Assembly: GCF_014207855.1 (NCBI RefSeq)
Contig: NZ_JACHKZ010000001.1
Span: 372,001-436,000 of the forward strand
Direction of reading: 5' to 3'
DNA from: Comamonas odontotermitis
GTDB lineage: Bacteria; Pseudomonadota; Gammaproteobacteria; Burkholderiales; Burkholderiaceae_C
DNA: 64,000 bases
Positions 9,829-20,098 of the stretch are shown here, in pieces; position 1 is the first letter of the stretch; every line of letters begins with the position of its first letter. Position numbers and translations under genes: made by a program. The notes beneath the pieces were generated by a model. That model did no database searches and had not been told where the DNA came from. It saw nothing but the letters and a program-made list of their open reading frames with translations.

Positions 9829-9879
9829 GTCTTTAGCTGGATTTATAAAGCGCCCGCAAGCTGAAGCAAATCGGCGCCG
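9829..9879 (-). promoter_or_regulatory. SAM-II riboswitch candidate controlling metX-metW
   Basis: On the minus strand the leader reads GGCGCCGATTTG, then GCTTGCGGGCGC, TTTATAAATC and AGCTAAAG in order. This matches the conserved core of SAM-II (metA) riboswitches: the GATTTG loop, the CTTGC-N-GGCGC strand that pairs back to GGCGCC, an A/T-rich linker, and the GCTAAAG pseudoknot strand. It lies about 60 bases before metX, a classic target. The call rests on motif order and pairing, not on a covariance search. Confidence 0.75.
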
Positions 9880-9922
9880 TGAAGCGCAAAGTGTACTACC
9901 AATCGCTCGCAAGCGGCACCTG

Positions 9923-10414
9923 TCAAAACCCGCCCAGGTACAGCCGGTTGGAGCTTTTTACCTCTTCCATCACCGCATACGTCCGCGTCTCGCGCACGCC
10001 GGGCAACTGCCACAGCACTTCACCGGCAAAGGTTCGGTAATGATTCATGTCGGCCACGCGGATCTTCACCAGATAGTCAAAGCCGCCCGCCACCATGTGG
10101 CATTCCATGATTTCGGGCCGCACCTGCACGGCGGCCTTGAACTCCTCGAACACATTCGGGGTAGTGCGATCGAGCAGGATTTCGATGAACACCAGCATGG
10201 CCGCGCCCAGCTTTTGCGGGTTCAGCCGCGCTTCATAACCGGCGATGTAGCCATCCTTGGTCAGGCGCTGCACCCGCGCCAGCACGGCGGTGGGCGAGAG
10301 CGCCACCGCTTCTGCCAACTTCAGGTTGGAGATGCGGCCATCGCGCTGCAGCACGGCGAGGATGCGCAGATCCATGCGGTCGAGGTCTTCGGGCGGGGCG
10401 ATCATATCGGTCAT
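9923..10414 (-). CDS. Lrp/AsnC-family transcriptional regulator
   Basis: 163 residues from ATG 10414. An N-terminal AsnC-type helix-turn-helix (LAVLQRDGRISNLKLAEAV followed by LSPTAVLARVQRL) is joined to a RAM effector domain (CHMVAGGFDYLVKIRV). It is divergent from putA with a 115-base shared intergenic region, so it is probably the proline-responsive activator of putA (PutR/PutM type). That target is inferred from position only. Confidence 0.88.
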   Translation of the reverse strand: MTDMIAPPEDLDRMDLRILAVLQRDGRISNLKLAEAVALSPTAVLARVQRLTKDGYIAGYEARLNPQKLGAAMLVFIEILLDRTTPNVFEEFKAAVQVRPEIMECHMVAGGFDYLVKIRVADMNHYRTFAGEVLWQLPGVRETRTYAVMEEVKSSNRLYLGGF

Positions 10415-10529
10415 ACGCGGCCTGGATGCAGAATCTTTCTCTATGAAATAGAGCAATTATGGAGAGAAATTCATCGCACAAACTCGCACACTGGCGATAT
10501 TCACTACCCCAGTATTCCCAGAGGCCGCC

Positions 10530-13500
10530 ATGACCGCACCTACCCTGTCTGCTGTTCGCTCCATTGATTCTGAGCAAAATACGGCCGAAACGCTTAACCG
10601 CCAAGCGCAGACAGCTACTATTTTTGATGATTTCACCCCGGCATTGCAGCCAGCCACGCTGCTACGCGCTGCCATCACCGCGGCCTACCGCAAGCCCGAG
10701 CCTGATGCGCTGGCCGAGTTGCTGCCCCAGGCCACGCCGCCCGCCGCCGTCGCGCAGGCGGGGGACACGCTGGCGCTGGCGCTGGCCAAAAAGCTGCGCG
10801 AGCGCAAGGCGGACGCTGGCCGCGCGGGCCTGGTGCAGGGGCTGCTGCAGGAGTTTGCACTGTCGTCACAGGAAGGCATTGCACTGATGTGCCTGGCCGA
10901 GGCCCTGCTGCGCATCCCCGACGCAGCGACGCGCGATGTGCTGATCCGCGACAAGATCGCCCACGGCGAGTGGAAGGCCCACGTGGGCAAGAGCCCGTCG
11001 ATGTTCGTCAACGCCGCAGCCTGGGGCCTCGTGCTCACCGGCAAGCTGGTGGCCACGCACAGCGAAGGGTCGCTGGGCCAGTCGCTCACGCGCCTGATCG
11101 GCCGTGGCGGCGAGCCGCTGATCCGCAAGGGCGTGGATATGGCCATGCGCATGATGGGCGAGCAGTTCGTAACTGGCGAGACCATTGGCGAGGCGCTGCA
11201 GAACGCCGAACGCCTGGAGGACAAGGGCTTCCGCTATTCATACGACATGCTGGGCGAAGCGGCGATGACGGCTGACGACGCCAAACGCTACCTGCGCGAT
11301 TACGAAAACGCCATCCACGCCATCGGCAAGGCCAGCAATGGCCGTGGCGTGTACGAAGGCCCGGGCATCTCGATCAAGCTGAGCGCCCTGCACCCGCGCT
11401 ACAGCCGCGCGCAGCACGACCGCGTGATGGCCGAACTCTACCCCGTGGTGCTGCAGCTCACCCAGCTGGCCCGCCAGTACAACATTGGCCTCAATATCGA
11501 CGCCGAAGAGGCCGACCGCCTGGAGCTGTCGCTCGACCTGCTGGAAAAACTGTGCTTTGCGCCCGAGCTGGCGGGCTTTGCAGGCATCGGCTTTGTGGTA
11601 CAGGCCTACCAGAAGCGCTGCCCGTATGTGCTCGACTTCGTCATCGATCTGGCGCGCCGCAGCCAGCACCGCCTGATGGTGCGCCTCGTCAAGGGCGCGT
11701 ACTGGGACAGCGAGATCAAGCGCGCGCAGGTCGAAGGCCTTGAAGGCTACCCGGTCTACACCCGCAAGGCCTATACCGATGTGTCGTACATCGCCAATGC
11801 GCGCAAGCTCCTGGCCGCACCCGATGCGGTCTACCCCCAGTTTGCCACCCACAACGCGCACACACTGGCCACCATCTACCACCTGGCCGACCCTGCCACC
11901 TACCAGCCGGGCCAGTATGAATTCCAGTGCCTGCACGGCATGGGCGAGCCGCTGTACGAGCAGGTGGTAGGCCGCAATGCCGCCGAAAACCTGGGCCGCC
12001 CCTGCCGCATCTATGCGCCGGTCGGCACGCACGAAACGCTGCTGGCCTACCTGGTGCGCCGCTTGCTCGAAAACGGCGCCAACACCAGCTTCGTCAATCG
12101 CATCGCCGACCAGGACATTCCGCTCTCCAAACTGGTGGAAAACCCCGTCGCCACCGTGCAGCAATGGGCGCAGAGCGAAGGCCAGCTGGGCCTGCCCAAC
12201 CCGCACATTGCCCAGCCGCGTGATCTGTATGGCGACAGCCGCGCCAATTCCGCCGGGCTGGATCTGGCCAATGACGACCGCCTGCGCCAGCTGCAACATG
12301 ATTTGCGGGCCAGTGCAGCCATGGCGTGGCACGCCGCGCCCATGCTGACAAGCGGCGCGCCAGCGTCCACCATCGCGCCACAAGCCGTCGTCAACCCGGC
12401 CGATCACCGCGACACGGTCGGCCAGGTGACGAACGCCTCGGCCGAGCAGGTTGAATTCGCCCTGGATGCGGCCCAGGCCGCCGCTGCCCGCTGGCAGGCC
12501 ACGCCCGTGGCCGAACGCGCCAACTGCCTGGAGCATGCCGGTGACCTGCTGGAAGCCCAAATGCCCACGCTGATGGGCGTTTTGGTGCGCGAAGCAGGCA
12601 AGACCTGCTCCAACGCGATTGCCGAGGTGCGCGAAGCCGTGGATTTTCTGCGCTTCTACGCCGCCCAGGTGCGCAGCTGGGGCCATGCCGCAGACCCGTC
12701 TGGCTACCAGGCCCTGGGGCCGGTGGTCTGCATCAGCCCGTGGAACTTTCCGCTCGCCATCTTCACCGGCCAGGTGGCCGCAGCGCTGGCCGCAGGCAAC
12801 ACCGTGCTGGCCAAGCCCGCCGAGCAGACCCCGCTGATCGCCGCCGCTGCCGTGCAGGCGCTATGGCAGGCGGGCGTGCCCAGCGATGTGCTGCAGCTGC
12901 TGCCGGGCACCGGCGAGACTGTGGGCGCCCGTCTGACCGCCGACAGCCGCGTGCAGGGCGTGATGTTCACCGGATCGACCGAAGTGGCCCGCATCCTGCA
13001 AAAAACCCTGGCCCAGCGCCTGGACGCCCACGGCCAGCCCGTCACCCTGGTGGCCGAAACCGGCGGCCAGAACGCGATGATCGTGGATTCGTCGGCCCTG
13101 GCCGAGCAGGTCGTGGTCGATGTGCTGTCGTCCGCCTTCGATTCGGCCGGCCAGCGCTGCTCTGCCCTGCGCGTGCTGTGCGTGCAGGAAGAGGCTGCAG
13201 ACCGGCTCTTTGCCATGCTGCGCGGCGCCATGCAGGAGCTGAACGTGGGCAACCCGGCGCAGCTCCACACCGATGTGGGCCCGGTGATCGACGCAGAGGC
13301 GCAAGGCATCATCGACCGCCACATTGCCAGGATGAAAGCCAATGGCCACCAGGTATGGCAGACCGCTGCGCGCCCCGGCAGCGTCGGCAGCGCAGCGCAA
13401 GGCACCGCACAGGGCACGTTCGTGCCCCCCACCGTGATCGCCATCCACAAGCTGTCGGAGCTGCAACGCGAAGTGTTCGGCCCGGTACTGCACATCCTGC

Positions 13501-14447
13501 GCTACAAACGTGAAAACCTGGCCCAGCTGGTGGCCGACATCAACGCCACCGGCTACGCCCTCACCCTGGGGCTGCACACCCGCATCGACGAAACCATTGC
13601 CCAGGTGGTGAATGCTGCCAATGCAGGCAACATCTACGTCAACCGCAATATCGTGGGTGCGGTGGTCGGCGTGCAGCCCTTTGGCGGCGAAGGCCTCTCG
13701 GGCACCGGCCCCAAGGCAGGCGGCCCCCTGTACATGCTGCGCCTGCTCGCCCGCATGCCCGCCACTGCCACTGCAGATGCCCTGGCCCACCTGCCCCGCA
13801 TGAGAGGCAGTGAAGCCCGCGCCGCAGCCGCCACGCCCGCTGCAGGCAAACGCGGCAATGCCCACGGGCTGGAGCTGGCAGATGCCGCACCCGCCCCGGC
13901 ACTGGCAGCGCTGCAGGCCTGGGCCCAGCAGCAGGGCCAAACCCAGCTCGCCAGCCTGTGCCTTGCCTATGGCGCGCATACCGGCAACGGCTTTGCCGCC
14001 GAGCTGCCCGGCCCCACGGGCGAACGCAACCTGTATGTACTGGGTGGCCGCGAGCGCATTGCCTGTGTGGCGGGCAGCGCCGACAAGTTGCTGGCCCAGC
14101 TGGCAGCCGTGCTGGCAGTTGGCACCACCGCCGTCTGGCCCCAGACCAGCGCCAACGCCGCCTTGCTTGGCCAGTTGCCTGCCGATGTGCGCGCCCATGT
14201 GGTGCTCGCAGGCCACAACACCGAGGAGTTGCTGCAATCCGAGGACTTTGATGCCCTAGTGGCCGATGCCGCCAGCGATTGGATGGCCACCGGGAGCCGC
14301 CTGACTGCGCGGCCCGGCGCCATCATTCCCATCACGGCGCAGGCAATGGACGGCAGCGTTCCCCTCTTCCGCCTGCTTGCCGAGCATGCGGTCAGCATCA
14401 ACACGGCTGCTGCGGGCGGCAACGCCAGCCTGATGACGCTCGGCTAA
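10530..14447 (+). CDS. putA: Bifunctional proline dehydrogenase / P5C dehydrogenase PutA
   Basis: 1305 residues. The N-terminal half is the FAD-dependent proline dehydrogenase barrel (KLSALHPRY, LVKGAYWDSEIK, FATHNAHT). The C-terminal half is an NAD-dependent aldehyde dehydrogenase with FTGSTEVA, ETGGQNAMIVD and the catalytic cysteine in SAGQRCSALR, followed by a C-terminal conserved domain. The enzyme oxidises proline to glutamate. No ribbon-helix-helix DNA-binding domain is seen at the N-terminus, so this PutA should not repress itself; the divergent Lrp-type gene probably regulates it. Confidence 0.95.
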   Translation: MTAPTLSAVRSIDSEQNTAETLNRQAQTATIFDDFTPALQPATLLRAAITAAYRKPEPDALAELLPQATPPAAVAQAGDTLALALAKKLRERKADAGRAGLVQGLLQEFALSSQEGIALMCLAEALLRIPDAATRDVLIRDKIAHGEWKAHVGKSPSMFVNAAAWGLVLTGKLVATHSEGSLGQSLTRLIGRGGEPLIRKGVDMAMRMMGEQFVTGETIGEALQNAERLEDKGFRYSYDMLGEAAMTADDAKRYLRDYENAIHAIGKASNGRGVYEGPGISIKLSALHPRYSRAQHDRVMAELYPVVLQLTQLARQYNIGLNIDAEEADRLELSLDLLEKLCFAPELAGFAGIGFVVQAYQKRCPYVLDFVIDLARRSQHRLMVRLVKGAYWDSEIKRAQVEGLEGYPVYTRKAYTDVSYIANARKLLAAPDAVYPQFATHNAHTLATIYHLADPATYQPGQYEFQCLHGMGEPLYEQVVGRNAAENLGRPCRIYAPVGTHETLLAYLVRRLLENGANTSFVNRIADQDIPLSKLVENPVATVQQWAQSEGQLGLPNPHIAQPRDLYGDSRANSAGLDLANDDRLRQLQHDLRASAAMAWHAAPMLTSGAPASTIAPQAVVNPADHRDTVGQVTNASAEQVEFALDAAQAAAARWQATPVAERANCLEHAGDLLEAQMPTLMGVLVREAGKTCSNAIAEVREAVDFLRFYAAQVRSWGHAADPSGYQALGPVVCISPWNFPLAIFTGQVAAALAAGNTVLAKPAEQTPLIAAAAVQALWQAGVPSDVLQLLPGTGETVGARLTADSRVQGVMFTGSTEVARILQKTLAQRLDAHGQPVTLVAETGGQNAMIVDSSALAEQVVVDVLSSAFDSAGQRCSALRVLCVQEEAADRLFAMLRGAMQELNVGNPAQLHTDVGPVIDAEAQGIIDRHIARMKANGHQVWQTAARPGSVGSAAQGTAQGTFVPPTVIAIHKLSELQREVFGPVLHILRYKRENLAQLVADINATGYALTLGLHTRIDETIAQVVNAANAGNIYVNRNIVGAVVGVQPFGGEGLSGTGPKAGGPLYMLRLLARMPATATADALAHLPRMRGSEARAAAATPAAGKRGNAHGLELADAAPAPALAALQAWAQQQGQTQLASLCLAYGAHTGNGFAAELPGPTGERNLYVLGGRERIACVAGSADKLLAQLAAVLAVGTTAVWPQTSANAALLGQLPADVRAHVVLAGHNTEELLQSEDFDALVADAASDWMATGSRLTARPGAIIPITAQAMDGSVPLFRLLAEHAVSINTAAAGGNASLMTLG

Positions 14448-14464
14448 CCTACGCTCCTGCTGCA

Positions 14465-15691
<1,227 letters not shown>

Positions 15692-15705
15692 TCAAAGCGA
15701 GAGGC

Positions 15706-15746
15706 TGTCGCGCGATTTGCGCGATCACCGCGCAATCTGCGCGACA
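15706..15746. promoter_or_regulatory. 41-bp palindrome in the pobA-pobR intergenic region, likely PobR operator
   Basis: The left arm TGTCGCGCGATTTGCGCG and the reverse complement of the right arm, TGTCGCGCAGATTGCGCG, agree at about 15 of 18 positions around a five-base centre. It sits midway between the divergent pobA and pobR starts. IclR-family activators bind palindromes or tandem sites in such places, so this is the best candidate for PobR binding and autoregulation. Confidence 0.65.
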
Positions 15747-15772
15747 ATCGCCCAAAACTCTCTCCACCCGCC

Positions 15773-16558
15773 ATGCCCCAGCCTGCCTTTCCCATCGCGC
15801 CCGAAGATTTCATCGCCGGGCTGGCCAAGGGCCTGGCCGTGCTGGAGAGCTTTGACACCGAGCGCCAGCGCCTCAATGCCACGGTGGCAGCGCAGCGGGC
15901 CGGCATCACACGCGCAGCAGCGCGCAGACACCTGCTGACACTGGCCCACCTGGGCTATCTGGAGACGGATGGCCGCCAGTTCTGGCTGGCGTCGAAGGTG
16001 CTGCGCCTCTCGGGCAGCTACCTCGCCACGGCCCGGCTGCCGCGCCTCGTGCAGCCCGTGCTGCACCGGCTGGCAGCGCAGGCGGGGCTGTCGTTTTCGT
16101 GCGTGGTGCGCGATGGCGGCGAGGTGGTGATCGTGGCGCGCAGCGCAGTGCATGAAAGCGGCCAGCGCGTGCTGGCCCACGGCCTGCACCTGGGCAGCCG
16201 CCTGCCGGCCCACGCCACCTCCACCGGCCGGGTGCTGCTGGCGGCCCTGCCCCCGGCCGAGCTGGAGCTGTGGCTGGCCGCGCGCGAGCTGCCGCGTCTC
16301 ACCGCCCATACCGCCACCGACGCAGCCGCGCTGCGCGCAGTGCTGCAGCAGGTGCGCGAGCAGGATTACTGCATGGCGCGCGAAGAGCATGAACTGGGCG
16401 TACAGGCCCTCGCCGTGCCGCTGCGCAACATGGGCGGCCAGACCCTGGCCGCGCTCAACCTCGTGACTTCGCCCCAACGCATGAAGCCTGCCACCATGCT
16501 GGCGCAGCTGCTGCCGCTGCTGCAGGAGGCAGCGCGCGAATTGCGCCCGCTGCTGTAA
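15773..16558 (+). CDS. pobR: IclR-family regulator of pobA
   Basis: 261 residues from ATG 15773. The opening FIAGLAKGLAVLESF is the typical IclR/PcaR/PobR start, followed by a winged helix-turn-helix (AGITRAAARRHLLTLAHLGYL) and a C-terminal effector domain (HATSTGRVLLA, AVPLRNMGG). It is divergent from pobA and probably activates it in response to 4-hydroxybenzoate, as PobR-type IclR regulators do. Confidence 0.88.
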   Translation: MPQPAFPIAPEDFIAGLAKGLAVLESFDTERQRLNATVAAQRAGITRAAARRHLLTLAHLGYLETDGRQFWLASKVLRLSGSYLATARLPRLVQPVLHRLAAQAGLSFSCVVRDGGEVVIVARSAVHESGQRVLAHGLHLGSRLPAHATSTGRVLLAALPPAELELWLAARELPRLTAHTATDAAALRAVLQQVREQDYCMAREEHELGVQALAVPLRNMGGQTLAALNLVTSPQRMKPATMLAQLLPLLQEAARELRPLL

Positions 16559-16679
16559 AAATCTCATCAATTCAGAGAGCTGCCTGCGCTTTCCTCCATT
16601 ACCTTTCAGGCGCTTTTTTATCTAAAAATCACCGTCATCACGCGCAAACAGCCATGCCTTTGGAAGCAATGGCGCAGCA

Positions 16680-17567
16680 CTACACCTGCAGGCTGAGTTC
16701 GCGCAGCACCTCGGAGGTGCGGCGCACCAGTGGCGTGGCCTTCCGCTTGGCCGATTGCGCCAGGCACAGCGTGATAGGCACATGCGGTGATTCGATGGGT
16801 GTCACGGCCAGGTGCGCGTCCGCATCGTGGTTGTGGAGCGCGCTGCGGGTGAGCGCGGCGTAACCATAGCCACCGCGCACCAGATCGAGGATGACAGGCA
16901 CGCTGGACACCTCCCACACCACCTGGAGCTTGACTTGCGACAAGGTGGCTTGGGCCTCCATGAGCTTGCGAAAGATCTGACCATGCTGCGGCATGATGAG
17001 CGGAAAGCCTGCCAGCTCTTCAAAGCGCACCGACGCGCGGCCGCCCAGCTCGGCCTTGGGGCCGACCAGGCACAGGCGTTCCTCCAGCACCGGCGAGACT
17101 TCGATGTGCGGCTGCGGCTCGGGCGAATAGACCAGGCCCAGATCCATGCGGCCGGTGGTCAGCCACTCGGCAATGTTCATGGAAAAGCCTTCCACCACCG
17201 CAAGCCGCGCCTTGGGCATCTCGCGGCTGAAAATGTCGATGAGTGGCAAGGTCAGCCGCCGCGCCAGGCTAGGCGGCAGGCCCACGACGATGCGGCCGAC
17301 CGGCTCGCCGCGCTGGGCGCCCAGGTCTTCACGGGCCAGCGCCACACGCTGCATGATGGCGTGGCCATGCTCCAGCAGCCGGCGGCCCGCATCGGTCAGC
17401 GTCACGCCTCGGCCGGTGCGGATCAGGAGCGTCTCGCGCAGCTCGGTCTCCAGCGCGCGCACCTGGCGGCTGAGCGCGGGCTGCGCGGTATCGAGCAACA
17501 CGGCTGCCTTGCTGAAGCTGCCGGTCTCGGCTACAAGCACAAAGGTTTCGATCTGCTGAAGATTCAT
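16680..17567 (-). CDS. LysR-family regulator, possible pmd regulator
   Basis: 295 residues from ATG 17567. Standard LysR N-terminal helix-turn-helix (QIETFVLVAETGSFSKAAVLL and TAQPALSRQVRALE) followed by a periplasmic-binding-like effector domain. It is divergent from the tripartite-transport receptor gene, and the pmd operon ends about 1.4 kb away. In Comamonas a LysR protein (PmdR) controls pmd, so that role is plausible here, but the regulator is far from the pmdU promoter and could instead control the receptor gene. Confidence 0.85.
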   Translation of the reverse strand: MNLQQIETFVLVAETGSFSKAAVLLDTAQPALSRQVRALETELRETLLIRTGRGVTLTDAGRRLLEHGHAIMQRVALAREDLGAQRGEPVGRIVVGLPPSLARRLTLPLIDIFSREMPKARLAVVEGFSMNIAEWLTTGRMDLGLVYSPEPQPHIEVSPVLEERLCLVGPKAELGGRASVRFEELAGFPLIMPQHGQIFRKLMEAQATLSQVKLQVVWEVSSVPVILDLVRGGYGYAALTRSALHNHDADAHLAVTPIESPHVPITLCLAQSAKRKATPLVRRTSEVLRELSLQV

Positions 17568-17621
17568 CGCTGCCGCCTTGCCTCCCCGGGACTGGGTTCT
17601 GTATTCTTTGAACGGGCTCTC

Positions 17622-17801
17622 AGAGCCGCTAATACAACCCAGCAAATCGCAGATTTGCGATTGAGACGAAGCGCCGGGTCGCGTCAGGCGAAGCCTTAGG
17701 CAGTACAAACGTACGACAAGGCTGAGCGCCCCCGGCTAGGCGCCCCCAGCTGGGCGCCCCCGACGAAGCAACGACGTATCAAGGGATGTGTTAGCGGCTC
17801 T
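17622..17801. repeat. 180-bp structured element bounded by 15-bp inverted repeats
   Basis: The ends AGAGCCGCTAATACA and TGTGTTAGCGGCTCT are inverted copies differing at one position. Inside are a small hairpin around AATCGCAGATTTGCGATT, a second one around GTACAAACGTAC with flanking GCCTT/AAGGC arms, and three tandem copies of GCGCCCCC spaced about 14 bases apart. It has no coding capacity. It fills most of the 334-base gap between the LysR and receptor genes and looks like a non-autonomous element or structured repeat. Confidence 0.5.
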
Positions 17802-17901
17802 TATGCCATTTTGCTATAGCTGCTAGCAGCAATGCTACATAGGTGGTTTGCGCCGTCCTCTCCACAATGCGGCCATTACAACGAGATCCAGGAGACAAAA
17901 C

Positions 17902-18912
17902 ATGTACGAACCTATCCCTTTGAGCCGCCGCCGCGCAGTCCTCGCTCTGGGCAGTCTGGGCACCCTGGCGGCCTGGCCCGCACTGGCACAAGGACAAGGC
18001 AGCGACGCCAAATGGCCCACCAAGCCTTCTCGCATCATCAACCCTTTTCCAGTCGGCGGGGGCCCTGATGGGCTCTCGCGCCTGGTAGCCGACAAGCTCA
18101 GCCGCGCCTGGGGCCAGCCGGTGGTGGTGGAAAACCGCCCGGGCGGCAACGGTTTCATCGCCATTGACGCCTTCAAGCGCGGCGCCACCGACGGCACCGA
18201 CATGATCCAGCTGGACAATGTGCACATCGCCGCCTATCCGCACCTCTTCAAGAAGCTGCCCTACAGCCTGGATAAGGATTTCGACATCCTGATGCCGCTG
18301 TTTCGCAACTACTTCTTCGTCTGCGTGCCGGTGAACAGCCCCTACAAGACGATGGGCGACCTGATCGCCGATGCCAAGGCCCGGCCCGGCCAGCTCAACT
18401 ACGGCTCCTGGTCGGTCGGCAACCCCGTGCACCTGGGATCGGCCCTGCTTGAGAGCATGACCGGCACCCGGATGGAGCACGTGATCTACAAGGAAACCAG
18501 CCAGCTCTACCAGGGCGTGGCCACCGGCCAGCTGAGCTTTGCGCTCGGCTCGCTGGGCACGGCCGGGCCGCTGATGCGCGGCGGCAAGCTGCGTTTTCTG
18601 GCGGTGGCAGCGCCCCAGCGCATCGCGGGTTTCGAGAACGTGCCCACGGTCTCCGAATCCGGCGGCCCGGCCGGCTATGCCGTCACCGGCTGGAACGCGC
18701 TGGCCGTGCGCCCCGGCACACCCGTTGCGGTGCAGGACAAGATCCGCGCCGACGTACGCCAGGCACTGACCGGCAAGGATGTGGACGAGAAGTTCGCCGC
18801 CTTCGGCTACGAAACCTACGCCCCCACGCCTGCCGAGTTCAAGCAGTTCATCGCCAATGAGAGCAAACGCTTTGGCGACGTGATCCGGCAGGCAGGCATG
18901 TCGCTGGATTGA
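17902..18912 (+). CDS. Tripartite tricarboxylate transporter receptor (Bug/TctC family)
   Basis: 336 residues from ATG 17902. The N-terminal SRRRAVLALGSLGTLAAWP followed by ALAQG is a Tat-like signal peptide with an Ala-x-Ala cleavage site. The mature part has the Bug-family features WPTKPSRIINPFPVGGGPDG and VENRPGGNG. It should bind a carboxylate in the periplasm; no TctA/TctB membrane genes are adjacent, which is common for Bug proteins in this family. Its place beside aromatic genes suggests an aromatic acid or related ligand. Confidence 0.9.
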   Translation: MYEPIPLSRRRAVLALGSLGTLAAWPALAQGQGSDAKWPTKPSRIINPFPVGGGPDGLSRLVADKLSRAWGQPVVVENRPGGNGFIAIDAFKRGATDGTDMIQLDNVHIAAYPHLFKKLPYSLDKDFDILMPLFRNYFFVCVPVNSPYKTMGDLIADAKARPGQLNYGSWSVGNPVHLGSALLESMTGTRMEHVIYKETSQLYQGVATGQLSFALGSLGTAGPLMRGGKLRFLAVAAPQRIAGFENVPTVSESGGPAGYAVTGWNALAVRPGTPVAVQDKIRADVRQALTGKDVDEKFAAFGYETYAPTPAEFKQFIANESKRFGDVIRQAGMSLD

Positions 18913-18930
18913 GCCAGATTTCAGTATCAA

Positions 18931-18968
18931 ACAGCTATTGAGCGCTTACAAATAAAGCGCCAATAGCT
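18931..18968. terminator. Hairpin between the convergent receptor and aldo/keto reductase genes
   Basis: CAGCTATTG and CAATAGCTG pair, with an inner GCGCTT/AAGCGC stem and an eight-base loop. It lies between two converging genes and probably ends both transcripts, though it lacks a strong T-run. The sequence also belongs to the dispersed AGCT-containing repeat family seen elsewhere in the window. Confidence 0.5.
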
Positions 18969-18986
18969 GCACTATTGATAGCAATC

Positions 18987-20003
18987 TCAGACCGCTTCAA
19001 ACGCATACTTCTCGGTATCCACCTCGCGCTGCGCCGCCAGCGCGTAGCGGTCGCCCACAATGCCTCCGGGTCGGAACAGGTCGTCCAACTCGGCGAGCAG
19101 CGCCGCATCGAGTTGAATGGCGCCGCCCCGCAGGTTCTCGTGCAGGTGTGCAACGCTGGTCGTGCCCGGCAGCGCAATCACATGCTCGCCCTGGTTCACC
19201 ACCCAGGCAATCGCCAGCTCGGCCAGGGTGCAGCCCGCCCGCTCGGCGATGGCCTGCATGGGCGCGAGCAACTGCAGGTTGCGCGCATAGGCCTCGGGCT
19301 GGAAGCGCGGCATGGAGGCACGGATATCGCCCTGCACCAGGCCATCCACCTGCTGCAACTTGCCGCTCAGGAATGCCCGACCCATGGGGCTGAAGGCGAC
19401 ATAGGCAATGCCCAGCTCCTTGCAGGCCGCCAGCGTGCCCAGCTCGGCATTGCGCGACCACAGTGAATATTCGCTCTGCAGCGCGGCAATCGGGTGCTCC
19501 CGGTGCGCGCGGCGCAATGCGTCAGCCCCCACCTCGGACAGGCCCAGCGCGCGAATCTTGCCCTCTTCCTGGAGGCGCGCCATCTCGCCCACGGATTCCT
19601 CGATGGGCACGCGCTGGTCCCAGCGGTGCAGGTAATACAGGTCAATCACGTCCGTGCCCAGGCGCTGCAGGCTGTCTTCGCAGTTCTTGCGCAGGGTTCT
19701 GGGGTGGCCGTCGATCACGCGGCGCATCACGCCATCATCGCCGCGCACGCCAGCCATGCCGCCCTTGCTGGCCAGGGTGATGTGGTTGCGGTGGGGCTTG
19801 AGCACGGGGCCGATCAGTGATTCGCTGGCGCCAAAACCATAGAGCGCTGCCGTGTCGAACAAGGTCACGCCCGCCTCCAGCGCGGCGTGCAGCACGGCAT
19901 GGGCCTGCTCGGTGGAGACAGGATTGCCATAAGCGTGGCAGAAATTCATGCAGCCCAGGGCTACGTTGGCCACGGTAAAGGGGCCGATAGTGCGTTTTTT
20001 CAT
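18987..20003 (-). CDS. Aldo/keto reductase
   Basis: 338 residues with the AKR catalytic Asp and Tyr in LFDTAALYGFGASE, the Lys in LASKGGM, the His region in YYLHRWD, and a C-terminal NADPH site (ALPGTTSVAHLHENL). It follows pmdC with a 95-base gap in the same direction, so it may be the last gene of the pmd transcript. Its substrate is unknown; a role in reducing an aromatic aldehyde or ring-cleavage semialdehyde is possible. Confidence 0.9.
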   Translation of the reverse strand: MKKRTIGPFTVANVALGCMNFCHAYGNPVSTEQAHAVLHAALEAGVTLFDTAALYGFGASESLIGPVLKPHRNHITLASKGGMAGVRGDDGVMRRVIDGHPRTLRKNCEDSLQRLGTDVIDLYYLHRWDQRVPIEESVGEMARLQEEGKIRALGLSEVGADALRRAHREHPIAALQSEYSLWSRNAELGTLAACKELGIAYVAFSPMGRAFLSGKLQQVDGLVQGDIRASMPRFQPEAYARNLQLLAPMQAIAERAGCTLAELAIAWVVNQGEHVIALPGTTSVAHLHENLRGGAIQLDAALLAELDDLFRPGGIVGDRYALAAQREVDTEKYAFEAV

Positions 20004-20098
20004 GGCTCTTTTGGTGTTAGCGGGTCTGAATGCAAAAGCCCGCCGCTGCGGGTGCAGCTGGCGGGGCAGTGGCTCGTCAATCCAGGCAGATGCCTGAA

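Noticed and set aside
11238..14237. Long minus-strand frames opposite putA
   Set aside because: High-GC shadows; the plus-strand protein has intact PutA motifs.
17622..17801. Integron attC site
   Set aside because: The ends contain GTTAGC-like sequence but do not fit the RYYYAAC/GTTRRRY rule, and no integrase or cassette array is present.
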